Assembly (NCBI GenBank): GCA_038502055.1
Contig: JAXRKN010000043.1
Location: 186,001-250,000 of the forward strand
From: Tanytarsus gracilentus
Taxonomy: Eukaryota; Arthropoda; Insecta; Diptera; Chironomidae
Reading direction: 5' to 3'
Length of the DNA stretch: 64,000 nucleotides
The translations under genes and the position numbers were made by a program. Positions 53,786-64,000 of this stretch are shown piece by piece; the first letter of the stretch is position 1; each line of letters opens with the position of its first letter. Under the pieces are notes generated by a model, which searched no databases, was not told the DNA's origin, and saw only the letters and a list, made by a program, of their open reading frames with translations.

Positions 53786-53791
53786 TTTATT
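53786..53791 (-). terminator. Poly(A) signal of smash
   Basis: AATAAA on the minus strand about 50 nt after the smash stop codon. Confidence 0.5.
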
Positions 53792-53837
53792 CACAACAAT
53801 TTTTTTAAAATTTAAATCAAAGCTTAAATTGTTCATC

Positions 53838-56800
53838 TCACACACATGAGAACTTGATGCCTTCCTCGTTGGAAAAGCAGTTGGCGCAATGAAGTCTAGA
53901 ATTGCGAACGCGAACATCTGTACCGTTAATGTTACCATCAGAAATTGGCGTTTGGCATACGCTACACTTGAAGCAATCAATATGGTAGAAGAGACCCAAA
54001 TTTTCAATAATCATTGCTGCTCCACTTCCAAGTTCGTGATTACAGTAGGAGCAGAGTTTTTTGCTTGATACACTTAAAATTTCCGCTTGAGGGAGCGGCG
54101 GTTGTTGCATCATTTGATGAGGTGATGGCTGAGGAATTGACATAGGATTATTATTCATCATGCTACCGCCATTATTCGCTGCCATATTGGACATGTTCGT
54201 TGTTTGTGGCTGTGACATCATCAAGAGTGGTGCTTGAGATGATGTTTGAGGGATTTGTGGCATCTGTTTTGAATCGAATACTGTGTATCTATTGAAGGAA
54301 AGAAGAAAAAACTAATGTAAAAACTTTCGATCAGGAAACAATAAGAAAACTTCATAATGTGGTCAGTTCGGATAAAAAAATGTGCAGGGCTAAAATAAAA
54401 TTTATTTTCATTCAACTATATATAGTTTTATAAATATTTTAAATGATCTTTAAAAATGAGTTTTCAATTTGCATTTCAAAGCATTCAAGATGAACGTCGT
54501 AGAATTTCATTAATCATGTAGTGATGTGAACTTTTTATTGTCTGATGTGCTCAAGGAAAAGAAAAAAGTTATATATATGAGAAAAATAGATAAAAGAGTA
54601 CTTTAACTTGTGCTCCTTTTTCGGCAAACATATAAATAAATCGATTTAATATCAGCATTTCTCATCTTTCAAACATTTTCATATTTTTTTCTTCTCTTCG
54701 ACGGGTACAACATAAATTTTTCATGACATGTCTGGGGTGAGGGAATTTTGTCAAATGGATGTTACCTTTTATTCACATTCGATCCAATACCCAAGTCAAT
54801 TACACGTTGTTGAATAGTTTGGATGACGGCTTCGGGGAGAGGCTTCTTTCTATTCAACTGTTCGATGCGACGCTGCTCAGCCTCCTGTAGAAGCCAATGT
54901 GAATTGAGTGAAGGTTTTACGGGCTCTGACTTTCGATATTGAATCCAATCGTTTGTCAATTTTGGCTTTGGTACTGCACTTATTTGCATTAATGCATTTC
55001 TTGTCATGTTATTTCCGTAAATGTTGCCATTACTGTTTCGATGAAGGTGTGTCGGAGGTTGGTATGGAGTTGGTGCATGCAAATGCATTTCGGATCGACT
55101 CGATGTCGCCAAATCTCCAAATTGAAAGTTCTGTGATGATGATGTAGCTTCCTCATATGTCTGATACTCGAGGCCTCCCGTATGACTCCATGCAGTGTGA
55201 TTGAAGTCCTGCAAATTAGGCATAGATTTTCGATATTCATTTATGTGATTATGTTGTGGTTGCTGTTGAGGACGTGAATTATGAATGTGGCGATATGACA
55301 CATTTTGCTCATACTGAGCACTTCCATTATCGGTGGAAGTTTGATTAAGATCCTGAAGCGACGTACTAGCCACAGTTGTGTTATTGTTAGTCATTAACAT
55401 TTTCACGCCTTCATTTAGCTCACGACGTGCAAGATTTTTACGCATAATCAAATTTTCTCGCTGTCGCTTTAACTCCTGCTGCTCAATTTGAAGAAGCAAT
55501 TGTTCAACTCTCAAAACTTCCTGTGAATTATTACACACCAAACACAAAAGCATATATTTGGGGGTAAAAGAAAAACGAAAAAGAAAGCTCGTGATTTTTT
55601 TGTGCTGCTTTGCAAAATTCATATATGAATTAAAAAATTTACAACAATGTGTTCGATACAATAAACAAGAGGGAGAAAATAATTCAAAATCCAGCACCGT
55701 GAAAAGAAGGGAAGAGAATCGTTTGCATGCATAAGTTATATTCTATGAAAAATAACAATAAAGAAAGAAGAAGAAAATTAATCGAACAAATTTGAGTTAA
55801 ACTTTTTTCAAGTGACAGATTTTCTTCATCTCGCTTGTGAAAGCAAAGCATCAGGGGCGTATAATCTTTCAAGAATGAAATTTCCTTTTTATATAAACTT
55901 TTATTTACTTTTATGTTTATGAAATTAATGTAAATATAATTTTTATAAACATTTATTTTCAAAGATTTATTTACTAAAAATGATATACAGTCATCTGTAT
56001 ATAAAAGTTTATCACCCCCTGATGAAAAAATAGAGAGTGTCGTCGGAAAAGAAAAGTATGCTAAAGAAAAAACTTTTCTTGCACTTTCTGACAGTGTGCG
56101 ACGATGAACGCGAAAGAATGGCTTTATTGATGTTCGAGCAACTATATAGAATGTTGTCTAAAAGCTTTTTTCCTCATTAATTTAAAGGAGAAATATGTGA
56201 CGTCAAATTCTTTCTTGTACACTCAAATGTTAAGAATTAAAGGAAGAAGAAATAAAGTTTTCCATGCTATACAATACATATACTCAAAACATTAAAACCC
56301 CAACACCAAATGTATATAAAAAAGACGAAACCATGCATTAAAAATTAAAAACACCAAACCAGAAATTTTTAATTTCATCATGTTATGTATCAGTGTTTAG
56401 TTTCAGTACCTGATGGTCATCATCGAATGAATCGTCATGTTGATGATGACGGTAGTTAGAATAATTCTGGAAGTACACAAATGATATTATGAAAGACGGA
56501 GAAAACATATTAATTGTCGGGTTATATATGTTTTTGTGGCAATATGGAGTTGAACTTCAGTTCCTTAATTAATTTTCAATTAGTTTTGCTTTTTGATAAA
56601 AATAAAATAAAATTTTCTCGACTCGAAAGTTTAAAAGCTTTTCTCTTTCAGCAATTTTCCATCTCCCATTTTAGATCGCTCAAAGAACACCATATTGCCA
56701 CTATCAATCAAATCTCGTTAAGTAGTTAGAGTTCATTGAAGAGTGAAAGAAAAGTTGAAGAGAAAAAAGATAAATAAATTTTTCACTTTAATCAATTTTC

Positions 56801-59800
56801 CGAGACAAAAAAAAGATTGAAGACATAAAGACAAATAATAAGAAGTAGAAAAAAGTGATGAAATAGAATGAATTATGTCAGGAGAGAAGTAAAATTGTAT
56901 TAGTCACAACAGAAATAAAATGGAAGAAGGAGAGAGAGAGAGATGGAAAAGTTTAATGATGATACTCATAAAAGCAAATGAGACTCACTTCTTGCTGACT
57001 TATTTGCTCTTCAAGTGTCTTAATTCGATTATCGTCCTCGTTTACATTGTAGCTTGTGAAATTTCCACGTTGTTCGCTCAATAACATGCCACCGCCATCG
57101 ATTTCCGTGCAGCCCTCACCCGATGATGTTGAAGATGGCTCGCTGCTCTGTCGCGAATGATTATCTAGACCCGAATCACGGCTCTCGCCTATAATTTTAA
57201 ATTACAATCAGAGAACTGCTCTTTAGATTTCGTGTGGCATTAAGAGTAATTACCGTTTACGGAGTTTTCATAGAGTCCTGCCTTTTGATAGAGCTGTCGT
57301 TCAAAGCGTCTTTCTTCTTGCAAAAACTCCCTTACGTTGGGAGGTGGAGGAACTGTAAGCTCGAATGAATTATCATCAAAATCTTGCCCGTCTATTCCAA
57401 GGAAGCTCGAACGTTTGTTTCGAATTTCTTTCTTAATACGTTTCGTTGAGTTGATTCGTTTGAAATTGTCTATTTGACCTTGAGAGGTTTCAGCGTCGAT
57501 TAAAGTTTCGGGCAGAGGAGGTGGTTTCTCGGTGGGAGGCACTAAGGTACTTATTGGAAAGACCATTTCAGTTCCATCGTCCACGCCAAAGCTCTCATTA
57601 CTTTCGGCCATTGAAAAACGTGAACTATCTGACGAGGCAGGAAACATTAACTCGACATTTTCGTACAACGGAATTGGTGCATTTTTTTTAGGTGTTTCAT
57701 AATAAGGTTCACGAGATCTCGGCACTTGATAGTGTGGCTCCAAATCAATTTGATTTTGACACGAAAAATTTTCCTTTCTCTCATCATCGTCAGCAACGTT
57801 TTCATAAATCGGTTCTGAATTTTTTTTATTGGCTCTAAACTCTACACATGTTGGAACAACCATCGTTTGTGGCTGTCGTGGAATATTTGGCAAAGAATCA
57901 ACATTTTCATTATCAATGAGTTGAAAAGCCATATCTAAAGCCTCCTCGATTTGATCCTATTGAATTGTTTGAAAATCAAATAAATTATTAATAAAGTCAT
58001 TTTTTATCAAAGATGAAAAAATAGCGTAAATTAAATCACCATTTTGAGCCAATAAAAATCTCCTCGAAAAAATGAAAATCGAGTGATTCTGCTGAATTTA
58101 ATTAAATACAGAAATGATAAGTGGGGAAAAAATTGTTAATTAAATCATCATCCACACCAGCGTCAAGATAAATTAATTTTGTGCCTACCTTATATACATG
58201 CTTTCTGCTGACGTAACAGGATAGTGTTTAGAGAAAGATAAAGATACAGCCTCGCCAAATAAAAAAGTTACAACACGTACCTTTACATTCCACTATATAA
58301 ATATATGTACACACAACTACATCATCACTCGTGTCAAAGTTTAAGCAAAAGTTCATACGTGCTTTGTGTTAATATTATCATTATGTATTAAGTGGAAATA
58401 TCAAAAAATATGCGAAAAGAAAGCATTCGAGGAGGAGTGAAAGGATGAAAGGGAAAAAACACTACTCTAGAGGAAAAAAGAGCCAAAAACCATTCCAACT
58501 GATTACACCATAAGCTATTTTTCTTGTTATATTCTCAACATATTTTTTTATCATCATATTTACATCATAAAATTTTTCAACTACATCATCATTCATATAA
58601 TATATAACTTTTTATAATGTGGCATAAATATTTTCTATACTTTGCCTTAACATCGTGATTAGAGTCAAAAATAGCATTAGTTTTTTTCATTTTAAAGTTT
58701 TTTGTTGCACATTTAATTTTGATTTTCGATTCTACTTTTTCTTTTAAAGGAAAATATACCAAAATGAATTAAAAATATTTTTAACCAATAGAGAGAGATA
58801 GGCAAACAAATAAACATCTCTCTAGAGGAATTTTGTGATTTTTTCACATCAATGCTTCTTCATGAATTGAGAGACAGTACGGAGAATAGGGAGGATTTTA
58901 AAACACACACATTTCTCCATTGCATCATGAAGTCTTGCGGTTTGCCATACCTTAAAATTTCAGAGTCAAAAGTTTAAAATGGGTGGATTTTCTTGTGTGC
59001 AGAAACATTTTCTCATTTGTGTTATAAACTTTACCAAATTGAGATAATCTTAGCTTAAAGACAATTATAATATTTGACTACTAGCATGAACATGTGTGCA
59101 ACTTCGATTTAATATTTTGAGTGCTGTTTTTGAATTTCAAATTGCCATTAAGTACAAGTTTAAAGGAGGGATTGCTTGAACAATTACGTAATTTCATTTT
59201 GATGATAAAATCAATCACAGCAAATTTAGAGAGTTTAAGTTTCGGATTTAAAATGTTTAGTGCAATAAATGGCCTTCAAACAATCCCTCAACAATTCAAA
59301 TACAGATAAATGCTTTCGCATGTCGAATTAATTTTTAAAAATCTTAAAAAAATATTTAAATTTAACTTTTTTAAATACAAGACTTGAAAATGATTAATAG
59401 ATTTGATTTGAAATTATTTTCATGAACTTTTCGAACAATTTACTACAGATGTAGGAGTGTCTACGAGCGCATAAATTTTTAAGCAAAGCATTAAGTTAAA
59501 ATATATATAAGTTTACGACAAATAATCGTCCATCAAACTTGTTCCGTCAGACGAAGAGCAGAGCGACAGCGCAGTGTCAACTGAATTGCTCTTTTCAAGC
59601 TCGTTCCTCTTCATCTGACCATCATGTGATGTCATACATTCAAGTAAGAATTCATTATCTTCAATATTTTCACTTTCGTCATCAAACGAGCGATAGTTAG
59701 AGTGAATGAAATTAAACATAGCCATATTTGAAGTTTTTTTAGGAGAAGAAGCAGAGATAGCTGCTAAAGTACTAGAATTTGTGTTAGTAGTTTTGCTGTC

Positions 59801-61800
59801 ACTTAAACCTAGAACCATAACCGACTGGATTTGATCATTTTCTGAGTAACTTACGCTCGATTCCTCATCCATGTCGTCCTCTTTCGAATCATCGAGTGTT
59901 ATAATTGACTCGTGTTGTATCACATCGGGTACACTTTTCGGATAATTCATTGACTGTTGATGTTCGATTCCACTATCGTCACGATCCGATTCTAATGACT
60001 CATTATCACTCACAATTGTCGGCGGAGCGATGACAAGAGGAGCCACTTCAGAGTGATGACTAACACTCATTTGTTGTTGCTGCTGTTTTTCAAACTCGTT
60101 GCGTGTCTCAACCACGTTTTTAAAAGGCGTGTCGAGTATTCGCTTTGACGTCTCATCGACTGGCGGTGATACTTGTTGATGTAAGCTTGATAAGCGATCC
60201 TTTAAAGTGGTCGATACACTCAAATCGACTTTCTTTGGAGGGGTCGTAGTGTTAGTAGCGCTGCCATTTGTTACTAAATTACTTCGAAGGCTCGATATTC
60301 TATCTTTGATGCTCACAATCTCGGTTCCTAATTTAGCGGCAGTTGTGCTTATGTTTGCACTCTCGTCTTGCTGTTGAGCCTGAACTTGTTCGAAAAGCTC
60401 TCGCCTCTTAGTGATGTCAACTTTAGGCAAATCGAATTTTGCCGCTTGTGAGACACGTGTCTTGTAGTCTTCGATTGCATCATCATATGTGTAATCACGT
60501 TCGCGTGATTCTAATGATCGAAGAGTCGTTTTCGTTGCACTCATTGACGTCTGTGTCGTAACTTTCGCTGACATCGACATCTTATACATATCGCCAGATA
60601 AATCGGTCGTTATTCTTTGCTCCACTTCCGTTTTAACCTCCTCCTCATCATCATCATGCTGTTGTTGTTGCTGCTGCTGCTTAGGAATTGTAGTTTCCTG
60701 CTTCTTGTGAATGACGTCTTTAATGAGAGCTGTCGAATGAAAATTACTGGCGTCATTGTTGTTACTGCTGCCATTGTTATTGTTAAAGACATCATCTGTT
60801 GTTGTATCACTTGCTTGTTTCTCCTTATCTGAATTATTATCACTCTAAATTACCATGGCGAGTGAGCGAGAAGAGAGAGAAATAGAAAAGGTATTAAAAA
60901 TAATTTTAATAGAGAGAGGAAATAGTGAAATCACTAATTGCCATCTACTTTCATTTTGTGCGCGAGACACGGTAGATAGAAGTACTCACATTTGTTTCCA
61001 TTTTATCACTCGAGCCATTCTCATCGGAAAGCAGATCGTTCATATCAAAAGTGGAATCATCTTCTTCCGTATAAATGGCTAATGTTGACAATTTACGATG
61101 CTGACGAGATCCACTGCTGATATCACGTGAAATGAGAGAAAAGTAATTAGAAAATTTTTTGTCCGAGAAACATTTAAGGTGATTTACCGCTCCTCCATAA
61201 GCTCGGAGAATGTCTTGATGCTGCGACGATTTCGATCATGCTCTCCTTCCTCGAGCTTTTTCACTTCAACTATACGATCGATAATGTGCTCAACACGCTT
61301 CCTACGCGATGACTTCCAATTGTCGAGATTCTAAAATTTATTCAAATTTAACTCAATGGTCAACCCAATAAAATTTGCCTTACATTTTGCCAATCTTCGG
61401 GATCCTCTTTGCGGTTCGTTAACTCCTTATCCTTAACTTTTTTAATCTCTTCGGCTTTTTTAAGTTGTTCTTGTGCTGTATGATATAAGTTACTTGGCTT
61501 AATCGCTACAAATTGCATAGGATTATATGCGGGCTTTGGTGGCTCTTTTCTCGTTACTCTTTCTTTAACGATATAATCTGTATGTTCCGCCGAAATCTAT
61601 GCAAAGCGAGGGTGAGTGAAAGAGAAAATTAATTGACCGTGTAAAATGTGCATTTGCTACTCTCTTACCTTTCGAGTTTTTTGTTGATTCCCATTGACCT
61701 CCCTCTTTTCATCAGACTCGCTCGATCTATGGCTGTCTAGAGTTTCACACGATGAATATTGACTGTTAGTCTCCATGTCCGTTGCAAATGGTGATGGCAT
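53838..61800 (-). CDS. smash: Smash/LMO7-LIMCH1-related LIM domain protein (long isoform)
   Basis: Ten exons: 61669-61800, 61384-61596, 61188-61330, 60990-61116, 59855-60844, 57254-57956, 56989-57188, 56410-56466, 54766-55520, 53838-54288. They total 3771 nt (1256 aa). In Drosophila, Smash is a junction-associated LIM protein that binds Bazooka/Par-3 and controls tension at adherens junctions. The conserved parts are NLDNWKSSRRKRVEHIIDRI (exon 3), DQIEEALDMAFQLID (start of exon 6), HWLLQEAEQRRIEQLN and KPLPEAVIQTIQQRV (exon 9), and a single C-terminal LIM domain (about 1186-1244). Its zinc ligands are seen as CSYC, FYHIDC, FKCSVC and LHCANC. The last residues SCV fit a class I PDZ ligand, as expected for Bazooka binding. 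A polyGln run lies in exon 5, which uses an internal donor (gtaagt from 59854). The start ATG at 61800 has an in-frame stop just upstream. I see no calponin-homology domain. Orthology rests on remembered family features, not a search. Confidence 0.88.
57957..59512. other. Smash intron between exons 5 and 6
   Basis: AT-rich non-coding DNA. If the short isoform exists, its 3' UTR and poly(A) site must lie at the high-coordinate end of this stretch. No other gene recognised. Confidence 0.5.
59513..60844 (-). CDS. smash: Alternative 3' end of smash exon 5 (short isoform lacking LIM)
   Basis: If the donor at 59854 is not used, exon 5 runs on in frame for 114 more codons to a TAA at 59513, ending DDYLS. 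The extension is acidic and Ser-rich with good codon structure (NEFLLECMTSHDGQ, NSVDTALSLCSSSDGTS) and looks like real coding sequence. The resulting protein would be made of exons 1-5 and lack the LIM domain and PDZ ligand. The alternative is that it is a separate terminal region joined by further splicing; the gtaaac at the end would not keep the frame into exon 6. Confidence 0.6.
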   Translation of the reverse strand, partial: SDNNSDKEKQASDTTTDDVFNNNNGSSNNNDASNFHSTALIKDVIHKKQETTIPKQQQQQQQHDDDEEEVKTEVEQRITTDLSGDMYKMSMSAKVTTQTSMSATKTTLRSLESRERDYTYDDAIEDYKTRVSQAAKFDLPKVDITKRRELFEQVQAQQQDESANISTTAAKLGTEIVSIKDRISSLRSNLVTNGSATNTTTPPKKVDLSVSTTLKDRLSSLHQQVSPPVDETSKRILDTPFKNVVETRNEFEKQQQQQMSVSHHSEVAPLVIAPPTIVSDNESLESDRDDSGIEHQQSMNYPKSVPDVIQHESIITLDDSKEDDMDEESSVSYSENDQIQSVMVLGLSDSKTTNTNSSTLAAISASSPKKTSNMAMFNFIHSNYRSFDDESENIEDNEFLLECMTSHDGQMKRNELEKSNSVDTALSLCSSSDGTSLMDDYLS

Positions 61801-64000
61801 TGTTGGCTCTCAAAAAACCTCACAATATTTTTTTTTGTTATCACTTCCTGCCCAGTTAGCTTCAGTTGTTTCTCTGGATTTATTTTCTATAAATTCTTCC
61901 CATTGAAAATGAAAATTGTTTCTCTTTCAGAATTTATGTGAAGAGACCGTTCCACGTCAGTTGATCTGAAAAAAGAAGAAAAGAATGAAATTTAATTTAA
62001 TTATGAATGTCAAAATATGAAATGTACAATTCATTAGTGTCAACTTATTATTGAATTGTGTGAATTTGCGGCTATACTCATGTTAATCAATCTCTTTCAG
62101 ATAGAATCATACACTCATTTCAGTCATATAATAATTATTTTTCGTCGCACACACTCAGTGGGGGTATTGAAAACAAATTTAAGCTCGATAATCGAAAAAA
62201 AAACTTCTTTTCATTTCGTATTCAATTCCATGCCACAATTGTGTCTCACACGCGTGCTCTCGCAATGCAAGCAAAAGAATTAAATAACAAGATCGTTTTT
62301 TTGCTGCTCTATCAATTATTGCTCAATTCATTGCACTCATGAAAGCCAACAAACACACACACACACAGCTCGCATTAAGAAACAACAAAAATTGGCAGTT
62401 ACTTTCACTTTGATTGTTGTTACAATTAATGTTACAGACCAAATCTCTTTGGCTTAGACCGTATTATAATGCGCTTTAAAATAAGCGAAAGAGACTTTCA
62501 TAATGGCCAAACAAAAGAAGGCGAGTATAAATATTTGATGTGATAATAATCACACACATTGTTGGTTGATAATATTGACTTGGTTAAATAAGAGCTGAAA
62601 TTTTTAAGTCGATTCTTATTAAATTGACACATGACGATACCATGCTTCACTCTACTTGAAATTTAGTGAGATAAAAAAATATTTGCTTTACAAAATAATT
62701 TACTTGATTCAAGAAACTTCTCTCTCAACACATCAGCGAAGAAAAGAGCTTAAAATCATTATGTGAAATCATAATTAATATCATAAATATTTTTTCTTAA
62801 TTGTTTTTGAGCCACCCAAAAGTGAGCTGTAAAAGATATTAAGATCTTCGTACTCATGAACTGCAACGTTGATTGTCATGCTTTTACCGTTTTTTCTCTC
62901 TCTCAAAGTATGCATAAATTATCAGATTTATTGTTTACGCTACAATTTGTTTAAACAGCATTTTCAATTATCGTCAACTTGCAAGCGCAGCGGAGTAAGT
63001 TGTAATTCGCTACGAAGGTCCAAGTCAGGGGGCAAAATACTTGGTTATAAATTTTATAAATCTACATTCATATACATATGAAATGAATATCCAACTTTAT
63101 TCAAAAGCGAATTAAAACAATAATGGTGATTTTGGTCTTTTCTCTCTTTCCCTTGCATTTGCTCGCAAGACTGTTAATTCACATTTAATTTCTTATTTGT
63201 GTGAGGGAAGTACGGCGGAGAATTTCTCCATTTGGTCTGAATTTTGGATATTATTGTGACCTAATTGTGACTATTTGTGACGCACTCTCCATTTTTTTTG
63301 ACACCCAATATTTTTTGAGTTTTGAGCATTTCAAAATTTTGAGCTTTCACCGCCGTACTTCACAAGAACTACCGCGGAGAATTTTTAAAAAACATACTTT
63401 TTCATGATGTTTTTATTATTTCTTATAGCATTTATTTTGACTATTTTTGACATCCAAAAAGTTTTTGAATCCAAACGTTTGTCAAAAAAATATGATTTTT
63501 TGAAATGTGGAAAATAAAAAAGCTCTTTTCACCACATGGGTTGATGAGAACTATGGCGGAGATTTTCTCAAAAATGATTTTAGATGAAAAGCAAAAATGC
63601 TTATGGATCATAACTTTTTTGACTATTTGTGACGCGAAGAAATTATTCAAATCCGAGTTTTGATTAAAAAGCTAGAGTGATTTGAATGTCAAAATTATTT
63701 TGAGCTTTTTCTCATGCATCTATAAAAAATTCAGGTAAAAAATTCTGTGAATTAACCGTTATATTAATTTTGAAAATCTTCATTCACAGATTTAATTTTT
63801 TGAATACGTTAAAATTAATTAAAGATAAAAATTTCTTCAGAATTTACTAACTACAATTTTTAAATTTAATTAAATTTGAAATTTAAGTTTTCCCCATAAA
63901 ATTATTCCCTAAAATGCTGTTAAAAAGTTTTTAAAAAAGTTTAAAAAAAATAATGAAAAAATTACAACAACGATATGCTATCTAAAGAACATAAATTTAA
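61801..64000. other. Region upstream of the smash start codon
   Basis: AT-rich, presumably 5' UTR exons and promoter of smash. A (ca)n run lies near 62353-62366. No coding exon is recognisable. The last kilobase has a degenerate tandem repeat (63208-63720). Confidence 0.45.
63208..63720. repeat. Degenerate tandem repeat, about three units of 160-180 bp
   Basis: Three diverged units begin near 63209, 63371 and 63552. Each starts with a form of cggcggagaatttctc (cgcggagaattttt, tggcggagattttctc). Each then has tgactatttgtgacgc or a variant (63271, 63438, 63620) and a ttttgagctttt-like segment. It has no coding capacity. Confidence 0.6.

Larger units (their letters stand above)
41000..53837. 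other. 12.8-kb region without coding genes upstream of Nmdar1
   Basis: It lies between the Nmdar1 start codon and the smash stop, both on the minus strand. Composition is AT-rich with many ctctct/gagaga and tttctttc stretches. Open frames are short, overlap on both strands and resemble no family. The region may contain Nmdar1 5' UTR exons and enhancers, or ncRNA genes, none of which I can prove. It holds a tRNA-like fragment near 44594 and the second AT foldback repeat at 52192-52404. Confidence 0.6.

Noticed and set aside
41000..53837. Possible CRISPR array, phage or bacterial insert in the gene-poor region
   Set aside because: No regularly spaced direct repeats, no ribosome binding sites, and composition equal to the surrounding insect DNA.

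Overview
The window is ordinary nuclear DNA of an insect. It is AT-rich, has many introns of 50-70 bp, and its genes have clear Drosophila counterparts (Alg9, holocarboxylase synthetase, ksr, Nmdar1, smash). A dipteran is most likely; the compact introns and intergenic spacing suggest a lower dipteran such as a midge, but the species cannot be fixed from sequence alone. There is no sign of a bacterial, viral or plasmid segment.

Layout: (1) 74-1797 (+), a secreted Pro/Val/Tyr-rich repeat protein of low-complexity cuticular (CPLCP-like) type. (2) 2625-5797 (-), an angiotensin-converting-enzyme homologue with a changed zinc ligand and no recognisable C-terminal exon. (3) 8511-11941 (+), a membrane M1 aminopeptidase. 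(4) 12214-14798 (-), a five-repeat cadherin. (5) 17058-19154 (-), the ER mannosyltransferase Alg9, head-to-head with (6) holocarboxylase synthetase (19701-29924, +). The 5.8-kb tenth intron of (6) contains (7) a complete ksr gene on the opposite strand (25540-28700) and a transposon-like element with internal 120-bp repeats. (8) 32910-40999 (-), the obligatory NMDA receptor subunit Nmdar1. (9) 41000-53837, 12.8 kb without a coding gene. (10) 53838-61800 (-), the LIM-domain junctional protein smash, with an alternative coding end. The rest is the upstream region of smash with a degenerate tandem repeat.

Exon boundaries were worked out by hand from GT/GC...AG sites, reading frame and family conservation. 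In all nine gene models the exon lengths add up to an exact multiple of three, ending at the stop codon. The genes do not form a pathway: they are cuticle, peptidase, adhesion, N-glycosylation, biotinylation, Ras/MAPK scaffolding, synaptic and cell-junction genes.

I found no new biological system. The points most worth a second look are the truncated and zinc-ligand-altered ACE homologue, the nested ksr arrangement, the alternative end of smash, three GC-AG introns, a 27-nt microexon carrying a zinc ligand, an Ala at a glycine-contact position of Nmdar1, and two copies of an AT-rich foldback repeat.
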